From Acanthochromis polyacanthus (Eukaryota > Chordata > Actinopteri > Pomacentridae), in contig NC_067121.1 of NCBI RefSeq assembly GCF_021347895.1, forward strand, positions 35,141,974-35,205,973: DNA of 64,000 nt. The letters are read 5' to 3'. The translations under genes and the position numbers were made by a program. Position 1 is the first letter of the stretch. Every line of letters starts with the position of its first letter. The notes under the pieces are model-generated. The model worked only from the letters and a program-made list of their open reading frames with translations. It ran no database searches and had not been told where the DNA came from. Shown here piece by piece: positions 47,790 through 59,747 of this stretch.

Positions 47790-48060
47790 ATTAATCAGTG
47801 CAATTAGAGGAATTACAGAACTGTTTGCTTGAGCTCAGTCGTCCTTCTGGTCCAGCTGGCATTCCTGGAGCCAGTTTACCATCTTTGTTTCCTGTGCTTC
47901 ACCCCCGCGGTCACCGCCTCGCCGCCTGCACGCTTTGCAGCCTTTGGCGCAATTACGGAGACTTTGAGGGAGAGCGGTGAGGACTGGACTGTCCTTTAAC
48001 AATTACCAGCCGCCGTGAATATTAAAATAATATTAAAATGTCTGCCTCCATCTGCATGTC
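47790..48060. promoter_or_regulatory. Candidate conserved non-coding element
   Basis: Repeat-free sequence with AATTAATCAGTGCAATTAGA, GGCGCAATTACGG and AACAATTACC cores flanking a GC-richer centre. A 60-codon frame here has no recognisable domain. Inferred from texture only. Confidence 0.3.
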
Positions 48061-48407
48061 TGTCCTGATTGCTATCTTAACCTCTGACTGTGGGAGGGAA
48101 GGGGGGTGCAGCAGTCTGGTCTGCTCAGAAACAGCAAGAAGACTGAAAGGAGCCGCACTTTAATTCTCCCGCTTGTGATTTCTGGATAATAGGGAGGATG
48201 GATAATGTATGCATGGCAGATATTACTGTCTGGGCTGTAATGTGTAGCCGCACGAGTGTACATGCGTGCGCACACAACAGCGGAGACGCACACGCTCACA
48301 CACACATATTAATCTCTGTGAGTGAACTGTGTGGTTACAGAGGGAAAGCAGCAATACAGAGCTATTATATTTGAATCATCATGGATATCCCTCTCTCTCT
48401 GTCACAC

Positions 48408-48439
<32 letters not shown>

Positions 48440-48700
48440 TTCTAATCTGCTCTGATAGAAATACCGATGTGTCAAAGCCAAGAGGGCAACTCTTAAATCA
48501 AGTTGAGGAGAGACGCAGGCAAGCAAGGGCGGACAGACAGATGGAAGGAATGAAGGAAGGACAAGAGGAAAAAAGATGGAGTGATGTTTGCAATGAAGGA
48601 ATAAATATCTAGGCAGAAGGGAAACCTGAGCAAGTTCAATGCTGCTTAGTGCCACATACAAAAGAGGCAAAATTAATGAACAACCTTTCCTGTCCTGACA
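48061..48700. other. Non-coding DNA with CA tracts
   Basis: No gene recognised; (CA)n at 48401-48439 and a purine-rich patch near 48535-48580. Confidence 0.5.
48401..48439. repeat. (CA)n microsatellite
   Basis: CA dinucleotides with one early CGCA interruption. Confidence 0.95.
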
Positions 48701-48796
48701 TTATATGACATATCGCTTTATCCGCACGCGACCGGCACTCCAAGTTCAAACCGATATTAAAAGTAACCCCACAACCCAAACATCCACACATAATCA

Positions 48797-48820
48797 AACA
48801 CACACACACACACACACACA
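48797..48820. repeat. (CA)n microsatellite
   Basis: Pure CA dinucleotide run. Confidence 0.95.
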
Positions 48821-48829
48821 CTTAGTTAC

Positions 48830-49210
48830 TCGTAGCAGCCCAATTCCCCATTGATAATCAGTAGGATTCATCTCAGCAGGTGATAAAGATGTGACGACTC
48901 GCTCACATCCAGTCCTTCACCGGATCCGAAAACAGCACGACGCTGATCAAAGTCCACATCCACGCACACACACTCCGCTTTACGGTTTACATGAAATATT
49001 ATAATGCATCTCATACAGGGGGGAAACAAGACCATAATTTGTGGCAGTGCTAATAAATCACACAGATATTATGAAAGCAGGGATTGAGAAAGAGGAGAGG
49101 CACGAGACTTTTTAATTATGACTTAAACATCAAACCCCAAACACGTCTCCAGGGAACCGCTGTAATGATTTCATCTCCCTCTTTTTTGTCGTGGCAGAGC
49201 TGTTGGGCTG
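48830..49210. promoter_or_regulatory. Candidate conserved non-coding element
   Basis: Repeat-free sequence just after the CA tract, with GGTGATAAAGATGTGACG and AATATTATAATGCATC cores, and no open frame. Inference only. Confidence 0.25.
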
Positions 49211-52200
49211 TTGATTTATTATATTATTAGCATTATTTGTACTATTAAAGGAATCAGAAGACAAAGAGACCGCGACACAGTGCAACAAGCAGCGAAGATA
49301 ATCAGCCTGGGAAAATTTACAGCAACTCTAAAATCCTGAAATATAAAGAAAGGATGTATTATTCTTAGGATTTTGTAAATGATTGAAGGGTTCCAGTTAC
49401 ACAAACTCCACTGATTATCCGAAACTGCCATGTTTATTAGAATTTTTATTGATGCTGTACCCATAAAGCATCTTTATTAAATAGCAATAATGAAAAAAAA
49501 TCTAAATAAAGACATAAAAAATGGGAAATATGAACCAAAAGTGTATTTAAATGTAGTGTAATCATAAAACGTGGACTACTGAAGTGATATAAAACTTAGA
49601 AATGCATCAAATCTATGTAAACAACTAATGTAAATAACATATTAACTTAAAACTCAAGTCCTGCATCCTGCATTCCAAAATTAACCAGGAATCAAAGCGT
49701 TGGCAATGCCATGTACTGAAAATATCAAAATTCACAATACTGCAGGATTATTGCTGTGTTAATATATAAGTAGCAGTTATTAATTAAGTTGGTGGTTGAG
49801 GTTAAATCTAGAAAGAAAACACATCTAACTGACGCATGCAACACAGCACGATTTCACTATTTACGCTTAATAACAAAAAACGTACACTTTGTTTTTATTT
49901 TAGTGTAATTAACCATATTCACTGTATATTTTTTATTCTGTCCAGACCAACTGAACTTTTGCTTGCTGCTAGATACTGGCCATCCAGGCTTTTACCATTT
50001 AAATTAGCTTGAAGGATTTTTAATGGATAAATGAAAACATGGCCCAAAAAATGCCCGATAATTAGCCACATTTTAGCACGTTTTTGAGTATGATCAATAG
50101 TTAGTGGGACCTGTTTTGTAGAAAGTAATAATTAAATCAAAAGAATGAAGTTTTCTATGAACCTATTGTTGTATTTAATGTTGACATAGTGTATACTTAT
50201 ATTTTTAGGCTCTGTCAGCAGGACTGTTACAGCTTTACTTAGTGTTAATTTATTGTGTTGTGAAATGTGTGTGTTTTATTTAATGTCCTACAGCTCATGT
50301 TGACCAAAAAAAGTCAGATGAAGTAAATTTTAAGAATTCTGCAAGAGCAGACGAATCAATATTGTCCATGTCATATTAAAACTTTTCATTTTGAACACTG
50401 TAGGCCACAACAGAAAAACCACGCCAGCATCCCCCTTTCTTTCTTTTTTCTTTCTTTCCCCCCCTAATTCTCTCCCCTCTGTTCTCCCTCCCTCCTCTGC
50501 CACCATCCCTTTTGTTCTGCGCACTCCTATTTATCACGGTGTGAAGGTTGAAAGAGATATTATTATGGGGTGTCGGGCTGGAGAGAGGAGACAGGGGTAG
50601 CCACACGGATCGCGTGGGGAGAACGCGGGGCTAATGACGGGAGGACAGGCTTGGTCAGTGGCCTGTGGTACCCGCTGGATGTGATAGATGGAGAGCAGAG
50701 AGAAAACAGGAGGGGAAGGAAGGAGGAGGAAGGAGGAGGGCAGGGAGTCCTTCCTCTGCCTGTACATGTGTTTTATTTTATTGTTTCCTGGAAACAACTT
50801 GGTCACATTTTTGCCATATAACTATAGCAGAAGAAAAGACTGTGACTCTACCTGATTGCCGGCAGTGTTTGCATCGGTAAATGATGCACATCTGGAGGTC
50901 TTTAGTCATACTCTGATAAAACAGGAAATATGTTTAAACTCTCCTCAGTTTGGGTTCCATTTCAATACTTTAAACTTTGCATAAAAAACATGATATATAA
51001 TTCTGCATAGCCTGCCTTGCTTCACATATGAACACAGTTATTAAACATCTTCCCTGTATGATTCACTGATGTTGTGTCTTTCACTCAGAAAGGTATAAAA
51101 GTAGATTTTATTCATTTTTTAAGTGCTTCTTGTCCAGAATGGTCCAGATCATGGCTAGCTACACCTGCTCATGGGTCACTGGTTAAAATGTTACATTTGG
51201 GCTTCTGTTAATTAGTCCAGGAGCCCAGATGGTCTACCATGCACCCCCCCTTTGGACTGATTTTTGATCATTTTTCATTCATTTGTTGTTCTTGTTACTT
51301 AACACCATGTTCTGGTTTAGTTAAGGATGTTTCAAAGGCTTTTCAGTAAAGGATAAGGGTCCATCGTGGGAACCAGCAGATTTCACTAATTTTCGGATTT
51401 TACCCCAGGAGTGGCAGATACAATGTATATTACAACGTAAAAATTCTTTGTTGGAGCAGTAATATTTTATGACCGTATCAACTTTTTAATAAGTTATATT
51501 TCAACTTTAAATGTCAATTTCTGTTTTGAATTCAAACTTGAATTTATTGTTCATTAGTTAAGACCTAACGACGCTTAATCTGGCATTTACACATGCAACA
51601 ATGATATACTTTTGTGTTAATGTTTTCCTTCAATTTGGTTTCAGATACTAATAGAGTTACGTAGGCTTTTCTGCTGAGTACAACTGTAACACGGATCATC
51701 CAGAAGACGACAGTGACCCTACTGCAAAAATGAAAAAGGACAAAGGTAGGCCATCTGGGTTCTTTCTCGTCTCTTTGCAAGACTTACAACTTTCAACTAT
51801 ACTCTGAGACAAGAACATCAATTATTCTGCAGAACATCAAGTTACACTCTATAATAAATACTCTACTAATATATATTTTCACCTATTATTTGACATATGG
51901 TAATGATAATGGGAATATTGTTGCCGCGATGGATAAGCTATTATTAAAGTATGGCTATTATTAGAAAACTAAAACTCATGCTTAAGTTGAGGGCTGGATT
52001 GTGTTTCTAGGCTAAAACCAACTAAAAACACTGTAAGCTTTAATGTAACCTTTGGATCGTCTTTCAGCACAAATGGTACAAAGACTGTGGATTTTGTCCC
52101 TCATCATTTACAACAAGCACAGACGAAAGAAAATGAATGTTGTTTTTGTGCACACATGGCCAACTGATCTGTGTATTATGACAAATTATGAAGTTTTTCT

Positions 52201-52680
52201 TTAAAGTTTTGTCACATCTGATCTGATACTGTGTTCAGCATGAATGAATTGGAGAATAGAAATCCAGAAGTTTCTGTAAACTCCTGTATTTCTGTGTCAG
52301 ACAGAAAAATCAGGAACTCACACCAGGAACAGAAACCTGAAAGATCCACAGACGACAAGTTTCTGCAGTGATATCAATTCATATTACCTGATGAGCATTT
52401 TATTGGTTTAGTTTCCGCTGCGTACTTCACATTTAGAAGCATTTAAATGTTAATATTTTCCATTTATGTGAAATGTTGTTTTCACAGGATGTTCCCAGTC
52501 GTAATATTTGACCATTCTGCTCTTTCTATAATGACCTAAAAATAATGAAATCACTGTTTTTCCTATCTGTTTTGCTCAACCTTGTTTGGTGCAATTACAT
52601 GCTTTCTGCATAAAACTGTATTTACATAATGCTTTTAATGATAACATTTGGCCACTTTTGTTTGTGCTTGTGCTTTTGTT
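49211..52680. other. Unique non-coding DNA
   Basis: No gene recognised. CT-rich and purine-rich stretches at 50430-50505 and 50695-50745 generate low-complexity frames only. Confidence 0.5.
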
Positions 52681-52689
52681 ATTAGCACC

Positions 52690-52915
52690 GAAAGAGCAGG
52701 AAAAGAGAAATTAACTGCAATAATTATCAGTGATGAGTCATAATCATAAATATTTGATCAAAATAAAATCCTCATCTCCTTCCCAGGAATGGCAGCGGAT
52801 GCTTTAATTGCTCAGAAAAGCAGCATTTATATTTGTTTGCGTTGAGAAAAATTAAACACGGCAAAATTCATTAACTTTGCCATTCATTTAATCTCACCTT
52901 CTATACTTTGTAAAT
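52690..52915. promoter_or_regulatory. Candidate conserved non-coding element
   Basis: AT-rich and motif-dense with TGCAATAATTATC, TGAGTCATAATC and CATTCATTTAATC cores and no simple repeat. Flanked to the right by a short TA run. Inference from texture. Confidence 0.3.
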
Positions 52916-54266
52916 AAAAATATATATATATTACCTCTGCCTCTACTCGCACACACAAGTGCAGCCTTGTCTAGAAACAATATAACAAAGAAGGCAAATG
53001 AATATAAAGGCTGGATATCAGACTATTCATCACTAGATGATTACCGGCTGACAGCAGTAATTGAAAAACACTTATTGGAGTGGTTGGGGAGGAGGGCTGG
53101 TTCAGTCCCATCAGACAAAATAACCCTCCGAGGGTAAGAGCAGTCTAAAGGTGATGATAAATGGACATATTTACAAAGGCAAGCTTCAGGTCTGTCTTTT
53201 TGTTTCTATTTTTCTCTCTCAAAGAAATACATTCAAGAAAAACAAACATCCCCTTTCACATTTTTTTTCTAAATTCTCTAAAATGTGCCATTTAAAATTT
53301 TAAATTTTCAGGGCTTTTTTTTTTAGGAATATGCTTTCTTTCTTTGGGAATCTGTTAAAATGAGAGCAATGAAACTTACTTTGTCCTCAAAGACATTACC
53401 TTCATTTTGTACATTTTCTCCTTTTATCAAATTAAAGATCAGATTGTAATATAGTGTCACTGTTCCATAGTTTGTGTTTTGTCTTCTCTGCAAGTGTTTC
53501 TGTGTCTGGAGTCGCAAGAGTCTGATTTGTGGATGCTGGTTTGTACACTCATTTGTTGTTATTCTGCTTCTCTCTGCTATCATTTACTCTTTCCAGTTTA
53601 GCCTAGCCCAAACAGGATGAGGCAGATGTCTGACCTCCCTGAACCTGGTTCTGCTGCAGGTGGTCACCAAGTGCTTGTTTACAGGGAATCGTGGCATTTT
53701 AAACCTACATCTTCAAATTAGTCAGGTAATTTGGGATAGCACGCAATATTGTATGTTGTTAACCTTAATATTTAAGTTAGTCAGGTGTATTATAACAGAA
53801 AACATTCATCACTCTGTACAAACATCCTGGTATCAATGTCCTCATAAGTGCAATACTGTCTCTCTTCTCTTCCATTAATCCAAAATTATATATATATATA
53901 TAGACTGTTCACATTCCACTAGTTCAGTGTGCTGGATGCAATCATCTCTAAACCAACACAGTATAACAACTGTCTTATGAAAAAGCTTCATTTGGCTGTC
54001 TAAACTCATTAAAAAAGACAAAGGCACTTTTGGGTCATGGTAATACATATTAGAAACACTTTGTACAATTATTGTTATCAGAATTTTACATATAAAAAAT
54101 AAGATATATTCTCAATGAGTAACAACTTCCTTTGCTTAAAAATCTACTAAACTCCTGATTAAAACTACAACAAGTGTAGGAGCCCAAATGAAACAGTAAA
54201 GGAAGTATTAAAGAAGGTGCGATCTCCCTGCCAGACAACGCTCAGGTAACAAAAACCCACAAAACC
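52916..54266. other. Unique non-coding DNA
   Basis: No gene recognised; short TA runs at 52919-52931 and 53887-53902. Confidence 0.5.
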
Positions 54267-54276
54267 ACGGTTAGCT

Positions 54277-54840
54277 TTGCCTGGAAAATCCAGACTGACT
54301 TTATTTATGTATTAATATCAATACAAATAAAGGCAGTCTGGCATTGTGATGATAGGAGACGATTTCAAAAAGGAGGGGCTAACGAATGCAGCTTGAACGA
54401 GAAAGAACCAATCAGCGTAACACGGATGTGACGCACAAACAAATCGACCTTGTAGTCCATGTAGTCCAAACAACAATGGCATGCAGCCGAGAAAGCGGCT
54501 TAAATTGTTGCTTAAATTTACTCACACGTTTGGAACGGGATTTTCCTCTGTACAAACAATGGCAAGAAGACGAAAGTAACGAGCCATCCACTGCCTCCTC
54601 ATCGTCGGAAACGTCAAGTGAAAAGAGGCAACGACTAACGCCATCCAAAACGCCAAGAGACCACAAAAAGATTTGCTTTGGCCCCCCTCCTCCTCCGGCA
54701 TCCTGTGCTATGATTGGTCGTACCAAACTGTACCGGGAGGGAAACGCGATTCAATTCGCCCAGTGCCAAACTGACTCTCCTGTATCTCCTAACATGGAGA
54801 TAGGAGATTACATGGAGATTCAGTTTGGATTTTCCAAGCT
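54277..54840. mobile_element. 564-bp DNA element with perfect 10-bp target duplication
   Basis: ACGGTTAGCT occurs exactly at 54267-54276 and 54841-54850. The ends, read inward, TTGCCTGGAAAATCCAGACT and AGCTTGGAAAATCCAAACTG, are imperfect inverted repeats. Just inside the left end, about 54290-54342 forms a second hairpin (CCAGACTGACTTTATTT paired with AAATAAAGGCAGTCTGG). A 160-codon plus-strand frame (54386-54868) fills most of the element and reads through the right end into the flank. It has a serine/threonine-rich middle and a GPPPPP run, but no transposase motif I recognise. A 10-bp duplication is closest to Mutator-like elements (usually 8-10 bp). Confidence 0.8.
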
Positions 54841-54868
54841 ACGGTTAGCTGTTAGCCCGCAAACATAG

Positions 54869-55765
54869 CTGTTGCGGATTTTAAACGGCTTTTTTTTTTT
54901 AAAATATATTTCATCTATTAAAACAACCCTCACTGATTTAACATTTAAAGTTTGATAATTCATAAGCACACTTTAATGGTTTTTAACTGTACTAAAGACA
55001 AGGATTGGAGAATTCACACAACTAGAAGATAACTAAAGAATGTTAAAACGCTGAAGTCCTCCAAAATCCAGCTTTCTTGTATTTAGAGTAAGTCAGACTG
55101 ATGCACCCAGCTAATTCCTGACATTTGCACTCTAATTTTCACTCACATTTACCAACACAAGGCTCACACTGCACGGTAAACATGTTTTATATATCTACTA
55201 AACATTGGCCCGCTGCTATTGTTATTGTAAGCTGTGCATTAGCTTTTTGTCAGCAAGCTTAAAATGTTGATTTGGCTTTAAGCATTTCTGTGCCTACAGA
55301 CTTACAGAGCTGCCTGCAAAAGCTTCAGACTGTGAAGTCAGAAATTACTGTTTGTTCTGCAGCATCGCATAGGGTCTCTACATTCTACACACTGTATTAA
55401 TATACGTTCTGACTTTCAACACCATCTGGCCCAGACTGGACTCAATTAGATGTAATGCAAAGTATATTCTGTCCATCAATTAAACTGTGTGTTCTCAGAT
55501 GTAAATATAAACAAATAAATCTGTCCATGTTGTCATGAGAAAAGCTGCAGGATCAAATTGTGTCTTTTTGGCAGCACCGTCCTCTGAGTAGTCGAGTCAT
55601 GCCAACATAAGAAACATTTGTATTTAAAAAGAATGTAAAATAAGATTTAAGGGTAGAAAAGTTACGTTTTATTCAAAATAAATGTCTGGAATGTCGCCTC
55701 CCTCTTCCTCCAACTTTCCCTCTCCGTCTTTTTCCTCCCCTTGTCATATTTCACGCCCTCCTCTC
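54869..55765. other. Unique non-coding DNA
   Basis: Nothing recognised. The CT-rich stretch 55690-55770 may be a polypyrimidine tract (see next entry). Confidence 0.5.
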
Positions 55766-55770
55766 CTTAC

Positions 55771-55880
55771 AGTACGCGTCATGCTCAGCTCCTGTGCCAA
55801 CATATCTATCAGGATGCTGTTACTTAAGAAGTCATCCATCTCTCGGAGCCAGCTCTGCCTGATGTTCAGCACGGCCAATA
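55771..55880 (-). CDS. Candidate internal coding exon, gene unrecognised
   Basis: On the minus strand 110 bp (two bases plus 36 codons) are open between a possible acceptor (TTAAG at 55881-55885) and a donor ACT|GTAAGG at 55771/55770. The translation begins LAVLNIRQ, continues WLREMDDFLSNSILIDML and ends AQELSMTRT: an amphipathic, helix-like pattern that looks like real protein, without low complexity. I cannot assign a family. Weak points are the poor polypyrimidine tract before the acceptor, a donor with T at -1, and a stop codon one codon upstream of the proposed acceptor. On the plus strand the same edge is a very good acceptor (CT-rich tract then CTTACAG at 55766-55772) followed by an open frame to a stop at 55885, so a plus-strand terminal exon is the alternative. 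Confidence 0.3.
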
Positions 55881-55885
55881 CTTAA

Positions 55886-57780
55886 CACTGCTTTTTAACC
55901 AACTAAGACATCATCATTACTTTGAGGGATAGGGTCTCTCTGAGTGGAGTTGTCCTCCTATTTCATCCCTCCTTCGCTCATTCTTTTGTCCTTTCGCTAA
56001 CTCTCCCATCCCCTGTCCCTCACTCTGTCGTTCTCATCTCTTTTATCTCTCTAGAGAGGGTTCGATCACTTTATGTCCTGTCCTCTGCGGTGTCTTGTCC
56101 TGTGTAATGAGGGTCTTGTACCATTACGTTCCAACAGTGTCCTGTCCGGTCCAATCCTGTCTTGTACCATGTAATGTGTGCCCTTCATCATTAGCAAGCT
56201 ATTGTCTTGTCATACAACATCTTGTACATCTATGCACTTATCAGAGAGGCACTTACTGGATGGTGACCGTTACACAGACTCCAGATTACACTGGAGTAGA
56301 GCACCCACAGCCAAGACTTTCATGAAGTTTGACAGAAACTTCAGGTCTGACAAAGATTATTCATTAAAACAAGCACAGTGTATTCATAATAAAATCAGGC
56401 CAATGTTGGATTTTTGAAGTGAATGTCGATACTGCATTGTGTAAAAATAAAAATAAAATCTTTCAGCAACTCGAAATCCTGCAACAAAAACATTACGTTA
56501 TAAAAAATATATATTTAAAGCAAAAAATGTACTATTTTCAAGTCTAAACATACACATTTTCTTTCTTTAAATGTTGGAAAACATCTCTAAAACAGATTTT
56601 TTTCTGGTTAAAAACAGTGAACATGTGTAATGTCACAGTCAAACGTAGTAGAAGAAATGTTTGATGTGAACATTACTTACAGTTCTTGTTTTTGCTTTGT
56701 TTTTTACTGTAAACATTCAAATTAACCAACATTTGTCAGTAATTTTACTAGTTTTTATCTGTAACTATAAAAATATAAAGTCTGTCAGCTTTTACAGGAA
56801 CTTCTAAGTTTTAGTTTCCTCTGCTAAAAAGTTGGACGTTACTTTGTCAGAGCAGTTTATTCATCAGCAGTATTCTGCAAAAAACAGGTCAGTTTTCATG
56901 AAACTTGCTGGAGAAGTGGAGCATGGATAAAGGAAGAAACTGTTAAATTTTGGTGCAGAATGTGAGCACTTTTTTGAAAGTCCTTCTCCAGTCATTGATC
57001 AATCCCCTAATTGCTGATACATGTGCAACATAAACACACATTTATAATCATTTTTTTCATACAATAACTTAGATAGAAGCTGTACTTTTGATGCTTTTTA
57101 GCAGGTGCAGATCTATGAATGTGCAAACTGATCCCCACCTTTGATTAAACACAATAAAACTTCTCAATCACAAGCTATGATGGATTAAGATGTGTCTTCA
57201 AACATAGGGAAAACACCGTATGGAAACATTAACACTGTGAAAAACTTCATTTTCATCAGAGGTCACTGACATTGCAAGATACGGCATTGTCCTTGGCAGA
57301 GTGGACTAGAGCATTTGAAATTAACTGATAAACGTAATGTGAGTGATAAAATGAATGGTACCGCATATGTGTTATATATTGTGTGTTTTGTAGTTAAACA
57401 GGACTGTATCTGAAACCAAAATGGTCAAAGGGTGTATTTTTTCCTTCTCTTCTCAGCTCTTTCTGTTCGTTTATCATCTCTATTAGCCAATTTGTTTTTG
57501 CTACATCTATCTGACCATTTCTCAAAGTCTTTCTTTTTTCTCCTCTTCTTTGCTTTTCTAGTTTGTAATTTTCCCTTCTCTCTTCCAGGTAAATTGTGTT
57601 TCTTACGCTCCTCTGTGGCCCGTTAATGCCTCCAGCTCTCATTGACTCTTCCTCTCGCCCCTTCTGATATATGCAGGTTGTAGATCTTCTCGTCTCACCT
57701 CCCACTTTGTCTCAGGGAAGCTGACAGACCACAGATGGCTGCTTTTGATCTCCCATAACGAGCATCTCCATGTCAAATTA
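55886..57780. other. Unique non-coding DNA
   Basis: No gene recognised. A pyrimidine-rich stretch with repeated TGTCCTGTC-like words lies at 55,960-56,170. Confidence 0.45.
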
Positions 57781-57782
57781 CA

Positions 57783-57998
57783 ATGGAACAGACAGCAGAA
57801 GAAGGAGACACTGAAACACAAAACAAAAAAAAAGATAAAATAAATAAAGAAGCCGGCAGACATGGCTGGGGAGCGCGTGTCCCTGTGATCACAGCAAATG
57901 AGACCCTCATGTTTGATCACTTTATCAAGAGAGACATCACTGCTGCCTCCACAGATGAAGAAGAAAACGAAGAAATTTTAAAAAAGGCAAGCCATTGA
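57783..57998 (+). CDS. Open frame, possible 5' coding exon, unrecognised
   Basis: ATG in a good context (ACAATGG at 57780-57786) opens 71 codons of hydrophilic protein. There is a K/E-rich start, then HGWGARVPVITANETLMFDH, then a glutamate-rich end (TDEEENEEIL). AAG|GCAAGC near 57,988 resembles a GC-AG type donor, so the coding part might end there and not at the stop. No family is recognised and no partner exon was found. A chance frame remains the simpler explanation. Confidence 0.15.
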   Translation: MEQTAEEGDTETQNKKKDKINKEAGRHGWGARVPVITANETLMFDHFIKRDITAASTDEEENEEILKKASH

Positions 57999-59364
57999 TG
58001 AAATAGTCGGCAATCCATTTCAGTGGCTCTGTTGTAATTATACCTTCAGACTTTGGAAAACAAGAAGTCAAATGGGAAAGAAAACAAGCTGTATTCTCAG
58101 ACATTACACGCATCACATGCAAACAGTGCAGTCAAATGCAGACTCATTTGTGTAGGGAATGATTTGCATTGGAAATTTTGTGAGGCTCTGCGAGTAGAAA
58201 TTGGGACCGAAACTGAATGTTGCAGATTAAGGTGTTTTAAAGTGATCGTAAATACTATTAAAAAAACAAATCATCACTAAATTTAGACTTATTCGTGGGC
58301 TGTCAACCAATGGCAATAAGTATTCTCCAGTTTCCGTCTGATGTTGTCAGGAAAATATCATTTTATAGGCAAGAAATTTATAACAGAAAGTCGCTGTTAT
58401 GCAAAAACCGGCCACATGACAAAGACCAACAAAAGACCCAGGTGCATTATGGGAATCATGGGATCCAATATTGTATGAGCTTGACTTGTGTTGAGCAGAA
58501 AAAGTCAGAAATTGTGCTCTAAGTCTGCAAAAAAATTGCAAAGTTATTATGAAGAAGCACACTGAAATCTGCCGTCACAGTCCTAATATTTATACACGTC
58601 TTTATTCAACACCAGCAATAACAGGAAAGCCAGATCCTTCTTCACTTTTAGTTTAATTTGAAAAAAATGATACATATATATATACTAAGTTCATGCACTA
58701 TCCTTCCTGTTTCCTCCCCCTCTCTCTCTCTCTCCAGCATGCCTCATCTTCTCCCTCAGTATCTCGCTGTGTGAATATACAGTGATGGTCCTGCCCACAT
58801 CCCGGCTCAGGCCACTGTCACACTGTTAAGAAGCAGCCATTTGAAAACATGGTCAACATCTCTCTCTCTCGCTCTCTCTGTCAGGATGTTGGCAGCTCGT
58901 GGGAGGTGCTAATGGAAAAGCTCCTGCTCCTGTTCCCCTTGTTCACCACACTAATGTGAAAAGCACCATCCATGTTACAGCTGTGTGTTGCCATGACCAG
59001 GCTGCCCTGTCATAGTCCACTGGTCACCCAGCTAATGGGCCGACCACAGAGGAGAAAGGCCCACTACAACAGATGGAGGGGGAGAAAAGAGTGCGATCCA
59101 GTGCTGCAAGCAAGAAAGCACTCCGATCTCATTTACTAATTTGACAGTTGTTAAGAGAAATCACCTATTTGCATTTCTAGAAAAGCATGCCTTTTTCCAC
59201 ACTGTTTTCTGTTTTGGATTTAGGGTTCTTTCTTCATTTTTTTAATTAATTAAATTACTAGTAACAATTTTAACTAAGGAAAGAAAAATACACTCTTTTA
59301 CTTCAAAAAAAAAGTAAAGTAATAGATGCAGACACAGATTTGTTTGGTAGTAATTTCATAGATT
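57999..59364. other. Unique non-coding DNA
   Basis: No gene recognised. Short TA run at 58671-58682 and CT runs at 58719-58735 and 58861-58880. Confidence 0.5.
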
Positions 59365-59375
59365 CCTCTAGAATC

Positions 59376-59736
59376 CATCCATCCATCCTCTATACACCGC
59401 TTTATCCTCACTAGGGTCGCGGGGGTGCTGGAGTCTATCCCAGCTGACTCGGGCGAAGGCAGGGACACCCTGGACAGGTCGCCAGTCTGTCGCAGGGCTA
59501 CATATACAGACACACAATCACACTCACATTCACACCTACAGGCAATTTAGAGTAACATTAACCTCAGCATATGTTTGGACTGTGAGAAGAAGCCGGAGTG
59601 CCCGGAGAAAACCCACGCATGCACAGGGAGAACATGCAAACTCCATGCAGAAAGATCCCTGGCTCAGGCCGGGACTCAAACCAGGGATCTTCTTGCTGCA
59701 AGGCGAAAGTACTAACCACTATACCACTGTGCAGCC
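59376..59736 (-). mobile_element. Full-length V-SINE (minus strand)
   Basis: The minus-strand copy starts GGGCTGCACAGTGGTATAGT, a tRNA-like head with an A-box (TGGTATAGTGG, 59716-59726) and a B-box (GGTTTGAGTCC, 59672-59682). Next come the V-domain (GCATGTTCTCCCTGTGCATG; CTCCGGGCACTCCGGCTTCT), a middle block and a LINE-like tail ending in a GGAT repeat (59376-59388). CCTCTAGAATC flanks it exactly (59365-59375 and 59737-59747), an 11-bp duplication typical of LINE-driven retroposition. The intact boxes and exact duplication make it the youngest SINE copy here. Partners in the window are at 42,790, 46,673 and 61,840. Confidence 0.93.
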
Positions 59737-59747
59737 CCTCTAGAATC

